From contig DAOUBD010000024.1 of NCBI GenBank assembly GCA_034432935.1, positions 57,693 to 121,692 of the forward strand: DNA of 64,000 bases. The letters are read 5' to 3'. Numbering within the stretch: position 1 is the first letter of the stretch; each line of letters begins with the position of its first letter. The translations under genes and the position numbers were made by a program. Below are positions 20,351 through 29,192 of the stretch, piece by piece. The notes beneath the pieces were generated by a model, which saw only the letters and a list, made by a program, of their open reading frames with translations, had not been told where the DNA came from and searched no databases. This DNA comes from DAOUAG01 sp034432935. GTDB taxonomy: Bacteria; Chloroflexota; Dehalococcoidia; SM23-28-2; RBG-16-64-32.

Positions 20351-21522
20351 AGCGATTCATAGACCGCGTTGATCAGGGACACCTGGCGCGGATCCACGGG
20401 GTCCGTGGAGAAAAGCATCTTGTTCATCGTGTAGCCGAACCCCAATTTGGCATCCGGATCGGCGAAGGCCTGGGAGCCGCCCATACCGCCGTGGCCGAAG
20501 ACCCGGTCGCCGCGGGCCAGCTTGGTCTCGGGCACCGGCAGCGCGAAACCAAGGGCGAAACGGGACGGGAACCCCACCATGACGGCGTCCTCGCCGTAGC
20601 ACTGCTCCTCCGTAGCCCTCTCGATAGCGTCCTTGCTCATGAGTCGCACCCCGTCCAGTTGGCCGCCCATGGCCAGGGCGCCGTAGATCTTGGCCAAAGA
20701 ACGGGCGTTGCCGTGGCCGTTGGCAGCCGGCAACTCCGCCGACCGCCAGGGCCACTTGTTCATGTATAGCGGGTCCCCCATGAGATCCGCGGTGAGCACA
20801 AAGGCCTTGAAGCTCATGGAGTTGGGATCAGCGAACACCTTGGCCAGCGGGTTGTTGGCGTCCAGCTCTGGGAAGGGGGACGGCACCATGTCGGCCACCC
20901 GGCCGGCGTCCGCCGGGGCCAGCCCGATGTGGAAATCGAGCCCCAAGGGCCCGGCGATCTCCCGCCTGAAGTACTGGCCCACGGTCATGCCAGCCACGCG
21001 CCGGATCACTTCGCCCACCAGGAACCCGAAGGTGATAGCGTGGTAGCCATGCCTGGTTCCGGGCTCCCACCAGGGCTCCTCCGCAGCCAGGGCCGACGTC
21101 ATCTTGTCCCAGTCATACAGGGCGCCCCTGGGCAGGATCTCTCTGACGGCCGGTAGCCCTGCCTGGTGGCTCAGGAGATAGCGGACGGGGATATCCCCCT
21201 TGCCGGCTTGCGCGAACTCTGGCCAATACTTGGCTACAGGGGCATCGATGTCCAAGAGCCCCTGGTCCGCCAAGCGGTGAGCGCACACCGTGGTCATGCC
21301 CTTTGTGGTGGAATACAGGTTGACGATGGTGTCGCGCTCCCAAGGGCGGGTGCGCTCCGCATCGCAGTGCCCAGCCCAGAGGTCGACGACCATGCGGCCT
21401 TCTACCATCACTGCTACGGCCGCCCCCACCTCGCCGTGGTCGGCGAAGTTCGCCGCGAAGGCCTCCCTTACCGCCCTGAAGCGGCTGTCGCAATGCCCTT
21501 GGATAGCCACGGTCGTTGTCAT
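20347..21522 (-). CDS. serine hydrolase, beta-lactamase class C/EstB family
   Basis: A 391-residue penicillin-binding-protein-like hydrolase. The S-x-x-K nucleophile motif is seen in NLYSTTKGM, a Tyr motif in RHGYHAITFG, and the HGGMGG motif near the C-terminus. No signal peptide is visible, so it is probably a cytoplasmic esterase rather than a beta-lactamase. The start follows GAGAGAGGGG. Substrate unknown. Confidence 0.87.
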   Translation of the reverse strand: MTTTVAIQGHCDSRFRAVREAFAANFADHGEVGAAVAVMVEGRMVVDLWAGHCDAERTRPWERDTIVNLYSTTKGMTTVCAHRLADQGLLDIDAPVAKYWPEFAQAGKGDIPVRYLLSHQAGLPAVREILPRGALYDWDKMTSALAAEEPWWEPGTRHGYHAITFGFLVGEVIRRVAGMTVGQYFRREIAGPLGLDFHIGLAPADAGRVADMVPSPFPELDANNPLAKVFADPNSMSFKAFVLTADLMGDPLYMNKWPWRSAELPAANGHGNARSLAKIYGALAMGGQLDGVRLMSKDAIERATEEQCYGEDAVMVGFPSRFALGFALPVPETKLARGDRVFGHGGMGGSQAFADPDAKLGFGYTMNKMLFSTDPVDPRQVSLINAVYESL

Positions 21523-21596
21523 GCGGATACCCCTCTCTCCCAGGTTTCACGGCCTATGGTACACCAAGCAGCCCCTCTAGAGCCCCCGCGACACCC

Positions 21597-23837
21597 TCAT
21601 GGGGCGCTGGCGCCGCCGACCTCGACCTTCTCCAAGGGGGCAAAGGAAAGGAGGAGCTTCTTGATGCCGGCTTCTCCCTGGAAGGCGACCACCACCTGGT
21701 AGTCCGTGCCCGACGGTTCGCAGGAGACGACTACGCCGTCGCCGAACTTGGCGTGGCGCACCCGGTCGCCTGGGGCGAAGCTATCGGCTGCCACCAGACG
21801 CTCCTCGCGCTCTGAAGAGACCGCAACACGCCGCCGCTCGGGAAAGAGCGAGGGGGTAGCAACGCGCTGGCTGGGGGCTGTTAGCTCCGCCGGAATGTCC
21901 GCCAGAAAGCGTGATGGCCGGTTGTGCCCGGCGAAGGCCCGGCGGAACGCCCTCACCAGAAACAAATGCTGCTTGGCCCGGGTCATGCCCACGTAGAACA
22001 ATCGGCGCTCTTCCTCCAACTGCGCTGGATCGCCGCTTTCCAGCGACCGCACATGGGGCAGAAGGCCCTCTTCCAGACCGACGATGAAGACAGCGGAGAA
22101 CTCCAGTCCTTTAGCAGCGTGGAGGGTGATGAGCGTAACGGCATTAGAACGCTCGTCGTATTCGTCGACGTCGGTGATGAGGGCCGCGCTCTCGAGGAAG
22201 GAGGCGAGGGCATCCTGCGGCTTCAACTGGTCGAACTGCATGACCACGGCCCGCAATTCCTGCACGTTGTCCCAGCGTTCGTCGCCTCCCGGCTCGCTTG
22301 CCAAGTACGATTTGTAATCGATGCGGTCGATGAGGGCGTCCAAAAGCGCCGAGAGAGAGGCGGTCCTGGAAAGGGCGATGAGCCCGTTGATGATGCCCAA
22401 GAAATGCAGCAGGGCGCCTGCGGTACGCTTCTGGAAGGGATGCCGGGGAACGTCGGCCGCCTCACGGCCAGGCGCATCCCGCTCGGCCTCGGCCATGAGT
22501 TGGAGGGCGGCATATGGGGGGACGCCCAATTCCCGGGACCAGCGGGTCAACTCCCCCAGGGTGCGATCGCCGATGCCACGGTGGGGCACGTTGATGATCC
22601 GCATGAGGGCGACGGAATCGAAGGGGTTTTGCACCAGCCGCAGGTACGCCAAAAGATCCTTGATCTCGCGCCGCTCATAGAAGCGGGTGCCCCCGACAAG
22701 GCGATAGGGTATCCCGCGAGCCACCAATGCTTCTTCCAGGGGCCGCGACTGGGCGTTGGTGCGGTACATGGCGGCGATGTCCCGGTAGGCCAGCCCGGCC
22801 TCTCGCACCAGCCTCCGCACCTCCTCGGCCACAAAATCGGCTTCATCCTCCTCGTCGTACGCCTCGTGGACGATCACCGGCCCGCCCAGCCCGTTCTCGG
22901 TCCAGAGGTTCTTCTCCTTGCGCTGCTTGTTGCGGGCGATAACGGAGTGGGCGGAGTCTAGGATGGTCTGGGTCGACCGGTAGTTCTGGTCCAGGACGAC
23001 GACCCGCGCGTCGGGAAAGTCGTGCTCGAAGTTCAGGATGTTGCGAATGTCCGCGGCCCGCCACGTGTAGATGGATTGGTCCGGGTCCCCCACGACGCAG
23101 ATGTTGCGATGGCGCGATGCCCAGAGCTTGGCCAGTTCGTACTGGGCGATGTTGGTGTCCTGAAACTCATCGATGTGCACATAAAGGTAGCGCTCCGCGT
23201 ACTTGGCCAGCACATCCGGCCGCTCTCGGAAGAGGCGGACCGTCCTGAGCAGCAGGTCATCGAAGTCCAACGCATCGTTCGCCTCGAGGAGCGTCTGGTA
23301 GCGCTCGAAGACGCGAGACGTGACCTCCTGAAAGTAGTCCGCTATTCTGGCCCGGAATTCCTGGGGCCCCTGCAGTTCGCTCTTGGCCCGCGAGATCGCC
23401 GAGAGGACGGCGCGAGGGACCACTCGCTTGGGGTCATATCCCAGGTCTGAGAGGGCCTGTTTGACGGCAGCGATCTGATCGGCATCGTCGTAGATAGTAA
23501 AGTTCCGGGGCACGCCGGCTTGCTCTCCATCCATCCTCAGAATACGGGCGCAAACGCCGTGGAAGGTGCCCATGGTCAAGTCTTGCCCGATCTCGTGGCC
23601 CACGAGACCAAAGATGCGGTCGCGCATCTCCCGGGCCGCCTTGTTGGTGAAGGTGACGGCCAGGATGCGCCGGGGCCGGACAGACATCTCTGCGAGGAGG
23701 TAGGCCACGCGGTGGGCGATTACCCGGGTCTTCCCGGAACCGGGCCCGGCGAGGATGAGGAGAGGGCCTTCGGTATGAAGGACAGCCTCCTGCTGCCGGG
23801 GGTTCAGACCGCGGAGGACAACAGAGGAGGAGGTCAT
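21597..23837 (-). CDS. pcrA: UvrD/PcrA-type ATP-dependent DNA helicase
   Basis: A 746-residue superfamily 1A 3'-5' helicase for repair and replication restart. Motifs in order: Q-motif LNPRQQEAV, Walker A AGPGSGKTR, motif Ia TFTNKAAREM, motif II VHIDEFQDTN, motif III GDPDQSIYTW, QNYRS, and motif VI VGMTRAK. A C-terminal Tudor-like domain follows (GDRVRHAKFGDGVV). The ATG at 23837 was chosen (MTSSSVVL) because a TATCAT ends 9 bases before it; a TTG 6 codons upstream would lie inside the promoter. Confidence 0.95.
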   Translation of the reverse strand: MTSSSVVLRGLNPRQQEAVLHTEGPLLILAGPGSGKTRVIAHRVAYLLAEMSVRPRRILAVTFTNKAAREMRDRIFGLVGHEIGQDLTMGTFHGVCARILRMDGEQAGVPRNFTIYDDADQIAAVKQALSDLGYDPKRVVPRAVLSAISRAKSELQGPQEFRARIADYFQEVTSRVFERYQTLLEANDALDFDDLLLRTVRLFRERPDVLAKYAERYLYVHIDEFQDTNIAQYELAKLWASRHRNICVVGDPDQSIYTWRAADIRNILNFEHDFPDARVVVLDQNYRSTQTILDSAHSVIARNKQRKEKNLWTENGLGGPVIVHEAYDEEDEADFVAEEVRRLVREAGLAYRDIAAMYRTNAQSRPLEEALVARGIPYRLVGGTRFYERREIKDLLAYLRLVQNPFDSVALMRIINVPHRGIGDRTLGELTRWSRELGVPPYAALQLMAEAERDAPGREAADVPRHPFQKRTAGALLHFLGIINGLIALSRTASLSALLDALIDRIDYKSYLASEPGGDERWDNVQELRAVVMQFDQLKPQDALASFLESAALITDVDEYDERSNAVTLITLHAAKGLEFSAVFIVGLEEGLLPHVRSLESGDPAQLEEERRLFYVGMTRAKQHLFLVRAFRRAFAGHNRPSRFLADIPAELTAPSQRVATPSLFPERRRVAVSSEREERLVAADSFAPGDRVRHAKFGDGVVVSCEPSGTDYQVVVAFQGEAGIKKLLLSFAPLEKVEVGGASAP

Positions 23838-23846
23838 TCCTCCCGA

Positions 23847-23852
23847 ATGATA
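23847..23852 (-). promoter_or_regulatory. -10 box of pcrA, 9 bases before ATG
   Basis: TATCAT on the minus strand, then 9 bases that include GGGAGGA, then ATG. Transcription would start at or next to the start codon. Confidence 0.4.
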
Positions 23853-23917
23853 CAAGTGTTCTGGTCTCGGAGGAAAGGGGCGCAGGGAGCCCAGGAAGAG
23901 AGCTGGCGGCGTGGCTG

Positions 23918-24961
23918 CTAGGTAAGGATCTCTTCGACGGCGCTGAAGCGAGGCCCACGGTGAGGGGCGATGGGCATATCACGCATCGAAAGGAGGCCCG
24001 CGGCCCCGCTGTAGGCTATGGTAGGAAGGCAGTTGATCATGACGGCTGCCGTCGCGGCTTCCCCGTCGATCCCTCCTGGCACCACGACCCGTATGGGAGG
24101 CTGCCCATCGATCTCGATCTCGTCACGGCCTTCCTTCGTTCCCAGGGAGACTTCCACCTCTAGGCGCAAAACCTCTCGGCCCCCTGAGAGACCCACGAGC
24201 TGTTGCTTGAGGCCGGTCACGCACCCCTTCTCCACCGAGAAGTAAGGCGTCCTGACGCGGCCCGCCGCCATCACCGGCTCGATGCTCTCCGAGACCTCAT
24301 CTAGATGCCAGCCAAGCGTGTCGGCCACCATAAAGGCCGATTCCCGTAGACCTGCATAACCTATGGCGCCCTCGGACGCCGCTCTCTGAAAGCCCTGCGG
24401 GCTAAGCCCAATGCCGCAGCGCGTGCGCACGTCCAACCGGTCTGGAGAGGCGTCTGCCACACGTTTCACTCGCAGGCTGGCGACCCGTTCGCAAGCCACG
24501 GTGAGAAGCACCGGAAGGGTGTCCATGATGAAGCCGGGGTTGACGGAGGCCCCCAGGACGCAGACGCCGGCCCGGCGCGCATGTTCGTCCAGGCGTTCCG
24601 CCAACTCCGGGTAGCGGGCCCAGGGGAACGTCAGCTCCTCACAGTTGGAGATGACGTTCTTGCCGGCATCGATGCAGCCGATGATCTGCTGGTACACGCC
24701 TGTGAGGCCCGCGTCGGTGGTGTGGAGCACAGTGCTGGCGTCGGCCTGGGCCAGCACGGCGTCCGGATCGTAGGCCACCTGTACCCCCACCGGACGCCCG
24801 AGGCCGACGACCTCACCGAGGTCCTTGCCAGCCCGCGCCGGGTGAGTATCGATGGCCGCAACGATCTCAACATCGCGCCGGTCCGCCAGAGAACGGGCCA
24901 GGCCCGCCCCGACGGCTCCCAGCCCCATCAAGAGAACTTTGATCTTTGCTTGGTGCACCAT
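23918..24961 (-). CDS. DapB-like NAD(P)H-dependent dehydrogenase (2,4-diaminopentanoate dehydrogenase type)
   Basis: A 347-residue protein with an N-terminal Rossmann fold (LLMGLGAVGAGLARSL). The dihydrodipicolinate-reductase-like layout continues with TVLHTTDAG, ISNCEELTFPW and GVNPGF-like GASVNPGFIMD. Length and motifs fit the group that includes ornithine-pathway 2,4-diaminopentanoate dehydrogenase and related amine or beta-amino acid dehydrogenases. It is not lysine-pathway DapB, which is near 250 residues. Substrate is not predictable here; no ornithine fermentation genes flank it. A CAGGAG precedes the ATG. Confidence 0.75.
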   Translation of the reverse strand: MVHQAKIKVLLMGLGAVGAGLARSLADRRDVEIVAAIDTHPARAGKDLGEVVGLGRPVGVQVAYDPDAVLAQADASTVLHTTDAGLTGVYQQIIGCIDAGKNVISNCEELTFPWARYPELAERLDEHARRAGVCVLGASVNPGFIMDTLPVLLTVACERVASLRVKRVADASPDRLDVRTRCGIGLSPQGFQRAASEGAIGYAGLRESAFMVADTLGWHLDEVSESIEPVMAAGRVRTPYFSVEKGCVTGLKQQLVGLSGGREVLRLEVEVSLGTKEGRDEIEIDGQPPIRVVVPGGIDGEAATAAVMINCLPTIAYSGAAGLLSMRDMPIAPHRGPRFSAVEEILT

Positions 24962-25028
24962 GCTCCTGCTTGATCTGGCGTCAACACGCTAACTCTTTCA
25001 GCATTTTAGACGCGTAACTAGGGCCTTT

Positions 25029-25167
25029 CGTTAAGGGCCGGCGGCTGGTGTTTGGCTTGGGTTCACTCCCGGCCTGCCTCCAGCACTATCGCTGGCCGGA
25101 GGCGACGCCGTGGCGATAGGACAGCCGGGCGCGATTCCCACCATATGCTACGGGCGGGCCCTTAACG
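25029..25167. repeat. 11-bp inverted repeat bracketing a structured 117-base stretch
   Basis: CGTTAAGGGCC (25029-25039) and GGCCCTTAACG (25157-25167) are exact inverted copies. The right arm covers the stop of the small gene at 25162, and the interior holds a CCAGC/GCTGG hairpin flanked by GCCTCC and GGAGGC. As RNA on the minus strand this would fold as a closed 3' structure of that gene. The rest of the 24962-25161 gap has nothing else recognisable. Confidence 0.4.
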
Positions 25168-25563
25168 CAGATCGATGCGGGGCGCGCCACCCGCGGCGGG
25201 CCGGAAAGACGAAGCGAAGGTCACGGCATCTCCGGACCGGCCGTTAGCCGAAACAGCTTCCGCAGCGTGCGCATCGGCCTCGGACGGCGGAAGGTCAGCC
25301 GCGGCAACGCTCCCGCTGCCTCCGCCGGCCTTGCCGTTGCCACCACCCACCCGCAACTCGCCGGGGATCTCCACCACGGGCCGGTATGAGACCTTCATAG
25401 GGATGTCGTTGCCGGCAAATACGCGGATCCGCTCTTGCTCGAACCCCGCCTCCAGCAGGGTTTCGATGAGCCTCTCTGCCTTCTCTGTCTCGTCCAGCAC
25501 GGTGATTTCGCCGTGCTTAGGATCGCCCCGGTCCGTCACCAGAACGATGATCTGGTTCGCCAT
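25162..25563 (-). CDS. small protein of unknown function with alpha/beta N-terminus
   Basis: 133 residues, not recognised. The first about 60 residues look folded, with beta strand IIVLVTD, an amphipathic helix ETEKAERLIETLLEAGF, and a strand RIRVFAG. The pattern recalls small nucleotide- or ligand-sensing domains, but no family is claimed. The C-terminal half is Gly/Ala/Ser-rich and probably disordered. The ATG at 25563 follows AGGAGG at good distance. It has its own strong promoter (25677-25704) with a leader of about 105 bases, so it may be well expressed. Confidence 0.7.
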   Translation of the reverse strand: MANQIIVLVTDRGDPKHGEITVLDETEKAERLIETLLEAGFEQERIRVFAGNDIPMKVSYRPVVEIPGELRVGGGNGKAGGGSGSVAAADLPPSEADAHAAEAVSANGRSGDAVTFASSFRPAAGGAPRIDLR

Positions 25564-25676
25564 ACTGCCACCTCCTAGGTTTCTTCCCCGGTCTCCCGAA
25601 CCCTCCCCTGAGAACGGACCTGGGCCAAGTCCCACGGAGTGGCGTCTCGTTGGTTTAGATTCCGTTTACAGCACTT

Positions 25677-25704
25677 ATGTTACACGAAAGAAGAGGCATG
25701 TCAA
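25677..25704 (-). promoter_or_regulatory. strong sigma-70 type promoter for the gene at 25162
   Basis: On the minus strand TTGACA (25699-25704), 16-base spacer, TAACAT (25677-25682). It is one of the two best -35/-10 pairs in the window. Transcription would begin near 25670. Confidence 0.65.
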
Positions 25705-25791
25705 CGTTATTCTCAATAGAAAAGGAGAGGTTCTAAGACGTATTCACCCAGTGTCTACCGTTGATGCTGTGATTCCCCCATCTTGGCGGCG

Positions 25792-26439
25792 TCAGCCCCA
25801 GAAGGCTGGCCTGTCAGGGCAAGCAGCGCATTCTGGCAAAAGCGCGGGGGCCAGCGGCACGGGAGCATGGGCTTCGCCTAGGACGCGCAGGAGCCGCCAC
25901 AGGGGGAGGCCGACCACGTTGCAATAGCAGCCGTCGTACGATGCCACTGGCCGGAAGACTGGGTCTTGGATGGCGTATGCCCCTGCCTTGTCGAAGGGAT
26001 CCGCCCTGGCGATGGAAGCCGCGATCTCTTCGTCGGTGTACCGGCGCATACGCACCGCCGTCACGCTGTGAGCCAAGAGGGGCGCCCTTCGGCCCGGCGC
26101 GGCGACGGCCACCGCCGTGATCACCCGATGGGTCCGGCCCCGGAGCAGCCTAAGCATGGCCTGGGCGCCGGGCCTGTCCAGCGGCTTTCCAAGAATGCGG
26201 CCGCGGTAGACCACCACGGTGTCGGCAGCGATGACGAAGGCTTCCGGTCGCAGCCGTGCCACGGAGAGCGCTTTCTCCCGCGCCAGCCTCCGGGCCATGC
26301 GCTCCGGCCGTTCCCTGGGACGGGGGAGCTCTTCCCCATCCGGGTGCGCTACATCGAACGTCAGCCCCAGGCGCCCCAGCAACCATAGGCGGCGCGGCGA
26401 GGCCGAAGCCAACACCAAGAGCGGACCCTCCGTTTTCAC
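25792..26439 (-). CDS. maf: Maf-like nucleotide pyrophosphatase
   Basis: A 215-residue house-cleaning enzyme that hydrolyses non-canonical or canonical NTPs (dTTP/UTP or m7GTP depending on subtype). N-terminal [14 protein letters not shown] is the family signature, followed by the catalytic region [18 protein letters not shown] and KAGAYAIQD. The start is GTG at 26439, overlapping the rlmD stop by 4 bases (GTGA). The C-terminus has about 20 extra residues compared with typical Maf. Confidence 0.92.
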   Translation of the reverse strand: MKTEGPLLVLASASPRRLWLLGRLGLTFDVAHPDGEELPRPRERPERMARRLAREKALSVARLRPEAFVIAADTVVVYRGRILGKPLDRPGAQAMLRLLRGRTHRVITAVAVAAPGRRAPLLAHSVTAVRMRRYTDEEIAASIARADPFDKAGAYAIQDPVFRPVASYDGCYCNVVGLPLWRLLRVLGEAHAPVPLAPALLPECAACPDRPAFWG

Positions 26440-27638
26440 GGCAGCTCAAGGGTGGCGACGCACTCGATGTGGTAGGTCTGCGGGAACATGTCCACAGGCG
26501 TCACGTCAGCCAGCCGATAGCCCCCATCCGCCAGTACGCGCAGATCCCTGGCGAGCGTAGACGGATCGCAAGATACGTACACGATCCGGCGAGGCGCCAG
26601 CCGCAGCACGGCCGCGAGCGCCTCTTGGTGGCAGCCCGCCCGCGGCGGGTCCAGGATCAGGGAGTCCACTCGCTCCGTGATGGCCGGGAGCACTTCTTCT
26701 ACCTTGCCTCGGTAGTACTGGACGTTGGGGCAGCCCGCGATGTTCACCATGGCGTCGTCCACGGCGGCCGCCGACTCCTCGATGGCCAGCACGCGCCTCA
26801 CCGAAGGAGATAGGATGACGGCGAAGGTGCCGACTCCAGCGTAGGCGTCGAGAAGGGTGTCTTCCGGCTGGGGGGCGAGCCGCTCCCGCACCAGGGCCAC
26901 GAGCCGCTCGGCCTGCGCCGTGTTGGTCTGGAAGAACGACCCGGCCGAGATGCGGAACCGGTACCCCAGGAGCTCCTCCTGATAGTGCTTCTGGCCGCTA
27001 GGGATGGTGGGATCGATGGCGCTGAGATCGGGGTGGACCAGCACCTCGCCGGTGTTGACACCGATCCGGAAGGCCACTTGGTGCAGCCCGCCGCACTTGC
27101 CCTGTAGTCTCGGCAGCGCCTCGTTTACCCACGGCGAGGCGATAAGGCAGCGGTCGACCCGCAAGAAACGATGGCTGCCCCGCCTGACAAAGCCCAGTTC
27201 GCCCCTCGGCCTGACAGAGAACCGGACGTGGTTGCGATAGCCCCACGGTTGTGCCGCCCCCAGGGTAGGAGACACAGGGGGCTCTGCGAAGCGCCCCAGG
27301 CGTCGCATCTGGTCCGCCACCACCTGCGCCTTCAGCTCCACCTGTTTGGCGTAGGCGATGTGCTGCCACTGGCACCCGCCGCACTCGCCGAAATAGGGGC
27401 ATTGCGGCTCCACCCGGGAGGGAGACCGGGATAGCACCTCCACGACACGGCCCATCTTGACGCCCGCACGCACTCGCTCCAGCTCGGCGACAACCTCCTC
27501 GCCCGGGATGCCATATTCGATGAAGGCGGTTTCGCCGTCGTAGCGGGCGATGGCGCCGCCCTCGAAGGCCATCGCGTCAAGAGCCACTGTGATGCGCTGG
27601 GGAGGGTTCAACCACCCCTTTCGATTCCGCCGCGACAT
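26436..27638 (-). CDS. rlmD: 23S rRNA (uracil-5-)-methyltransferase RumA/RlmD-type
   Basis: A 400-residue TRAM-domain RNA methyltransferase. The N-terminal TRAM domain covers about 10-65. An Fe-S type cysteine set reads [13 protein letters not shown]. The SAM-binding domain has [13 protein letters not shown], and the catalytic block has LDPPRAGC with the later nucleophile in [12 protein letters not shown]. All hallmarks of RumA/TrmA-type m5U enzymes are present. Which rRNA or tRNA uridine is modified cannot be read here. ATG at 27638 (MSRRNRKGW) is preferred over an upstream ATG at 27674. Confidence 0.92.
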   Translation of the reverse strand: MSRRNRKGWLNPPQRITVALDAMAFEGGAIARYDGETAFIEYGIPGEEVVAELERVRAGVKMGRVVEVLSRSPSRVEPQCPYFGECGGCQWQHIAYAKQVELKAQVVADQMRRLGRFAEPPVSPTLGAAQPWGYRNHVRFSVRPRGELGFVRRGSHRFLRVDRCLIASPWVNEALPRLQGKCGGLHQVAFRIGVNTGEVLVHPDLSAIDPTIPSGQKHYQEELLGYRFRISAGSFFQTNTAQAERLVALVRERLAPQPEDTLLDAYAGVGTFAVILSPSVRRVLAIEESAAAVDDAMVNIAGCPNVQYYRGKVEEVLPAITERVDSLILDPPRAGCHQEALAAVLRLAPRRIVYVSCDPSTLARDLRVLADGGYRLADVTPVDMFPQTYHIECVATLELP

Positions 27639-27734
27639 AGTTAGGGCCTCGAGCCTCAGTTTACCGGAACCCACATCCGGTCCGCCTGGAGAGGCCGCCC
27701 ACTGCTGAATCGCCGCGATGGGTTGGGGGCATGC

Positions 27735-27740
27735 TATAAT
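27735..27740 (+). promoter_or_regulatory. -10 box of the zinc-ribbon membrane protein gene
   Basis: TATAAT with a GC before it, about 38 bases before the ATG at 27779. A GAGAGGG lies between. Confidence 0.4.
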
Positions 27741-27778
27741 GCTGAAAACCGGCTAATTCAACGAGAGGGCGATAGCAG

Positions 27779-28321
27779 ATGGAGTACGCGATCCTCGCGG
27801 GTCTCATCGGCGGTATCTGGGCCCTGCTTCTCTGGCTCAGCATCATCGTCTGGGTCTATCGCGATGTGCGCGACCGGACCCGCGACCTGGGGCTGCAAGT
27901 CCTAGCGGTCTTCGTGGTCATGATGTTCTTCCCAGGCTTCAACATCCCGGGCCTGGCCCTTTACCTCATGCTCCGCCCCCGGGAAACCCTGGAGGAGGCC
28001 TATGCCCGGTCTCTGGAGGAAGAAGCGCTGTTGCGCGAGATCGGCGACGAAGGCGTCTGCCCGTCATGCCGGCGTTTCGTAGAGCGCGCCTGGCGTGTTT
28101 GCCCCTTCTGCCAGACCCAGCTCAAAGACGTCTGCAGGGAGTGCTCGCAGCTCCTGAGCTTTAGTTGGATTGTCTGCCCGTTCTGCGGCCGCGAGAGAAA
28201 AGGGGCCGTCTCGCCGGCTGCCCCTCAACAGGCTACACCAACACGGCAGCCTGAACCCCAGACGCCGGGTGTGGCCGTGGCCAGCCCGGCAGGCGAAGAG
28301 GCTACCCCCTACCAGCACTAA
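27779..28321 (+). CDS. membrane protein with double zinc ribbon
   Basis: 180 residues. Two N-terminal membrane segments (about 3-27 and 39-62) are followed by a short helix rich in Glu. Two zinc ribbons follow: CPSC...CPFC, then CREC...CPFC, the DZANK-like pattern. The C-terminus is Pro/Ala/Thr-rich. Such proteins are common and uncharacterised in Chloroflexota; a role in membrane-linked nucleic acid or protein contact is only a guess. Its stop overlaps the stop of the convergent DRTGG gene. Confidence 0.75.
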   Translation: MEYAILAGLIGGIWALLLWLSIIVWVYRDVRDRTRDLGLQVLAVFVVMMFFPGFNIPGLALYLMLRPRETLEEAYARSLEEEALLREIGDEGVCPSCRRFVERAWRVCPFCQTQLKDVCRECSQLLSFSWIVCPFCGRERKGAVSPAAPQQATPTRQPEPQTPGVAVASPAGEEATPYQH

Positions 28322-29181
28322 CTCGCGGCCAGGATAGGGTCCAGGGCCTCGGCAACCCCTTCCAAAGCCGCCAACTGGGCGTCGCTGCCAACAAAGGGGC
28401 GCGTGGCGAAGAGGTCCTCGATGGTCCTGACGGCATCGACGGTGCCCATCGGCGTGCGCAGTAGCACCACCCCTTCCTCGTCCGCTCTTTCCCGGACGTA
28501 TCTCAGCAGGGGGGCATCGCCGGTGATCACCAGACAGGCCAGGCCAGCGTTGAGAGCCCCCAACTGAAGGTCCGGCCTATCGCTGCGGACAATCGCCGTG
28601 GCGGCGCCAGTGTGCAGGAAGTAGGCCTGCCCCGGGTCCACTGCAATGGGTGCGATGCGGGGCGCGTCAATGGGCATCAAGGCGCGGCCGTTGCTGATGC
28701 TGCCCTCGGCGGCCAGGGCTGAGGCCACGTCCCGGAGGGTGGGAGCCGCCAGCACCCGGGATTCCAACAGCAGCGCCAAGGGACTCAGGCCAAGCGCCTC
28801 GAGGGCTCCGCGCGTATGCTCCATTCTCCTCCTGGGGACGCGGTTCACCACCAGGCCCGCCAGCCGGTCCCCGGCGCTACGGCAGAAGGAGACGATGGCA
28901 TCCGGCGCCATGGTAGCCGGCGCCACCGCCAGGACCGATGCATCTGGCGCTGACGCCAAGGCTCCGGCGGGGTCGCCGGCCGGCGCCTCAGAGACAGCGA
29001 GGGATGCGCCCGGCGCGGAGAGCGCGGAGAAGAGAGCCTTGTCCGCTCCTTCACTCGCGCCGCCCGGAAGCCGCTCCAACGATACGGCCAAGCCCTTGCT
29101 GCGGCCGCGCAAGGCTATTGCAGCAGCCACTGTAGTCTTTCCGGCCAGCGGCTCCGGGGCTATGATGAGCACTCTGCGCAT
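28318..29181 (-). CDS. DRTGG-domain P-loop protein (phosphotransacetylase N-terminal-like)
   Basis: 287 residues. An N-terminal dethiobiotin-synthetase-like P-loop domain (PEPLAGKTTVAAA; about 1-190) is followed by a DRTGG-type domain (about 195-285). This is the architecture found at the N-terminus of long phosphotransacetylases and in free-standing sensors. The catalytic Pta domain is absent. A regulatory or nucleotide-sensing role is inferred. A longer frame to 30360 is out of frame with the neighbour and was rejected. It lies 11 bases after the NnrS-like gene. Confidence 0.7.
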   Translation of the reverse strand: MRRVLIIAPEPLAGKTTVAAAIALRGRSKGLAVSLERLPGGASEGADKALFSALSAPGASLAVSEAPAGDPAGALASAPDASVLAVAPATMAPDAIVSFCRSAGDRLAGLVVNRVPRRRMEHTRGALEALGLSPLALLLESRVLAAPTLRDVASALAAEGSISNGRALMPIDAPRIAPIAVDPGQAYFLHTGAATAIVRSDRPDLQLGALNAGLACLVITGDAPLLRYVRERADEEGVVLLRTPMGTVDAVRTIEDLFATRPFVGSDAQLAALEGVAEALDPILAAS

Positions 29182-29192
29182 GGCTTCGTGAA

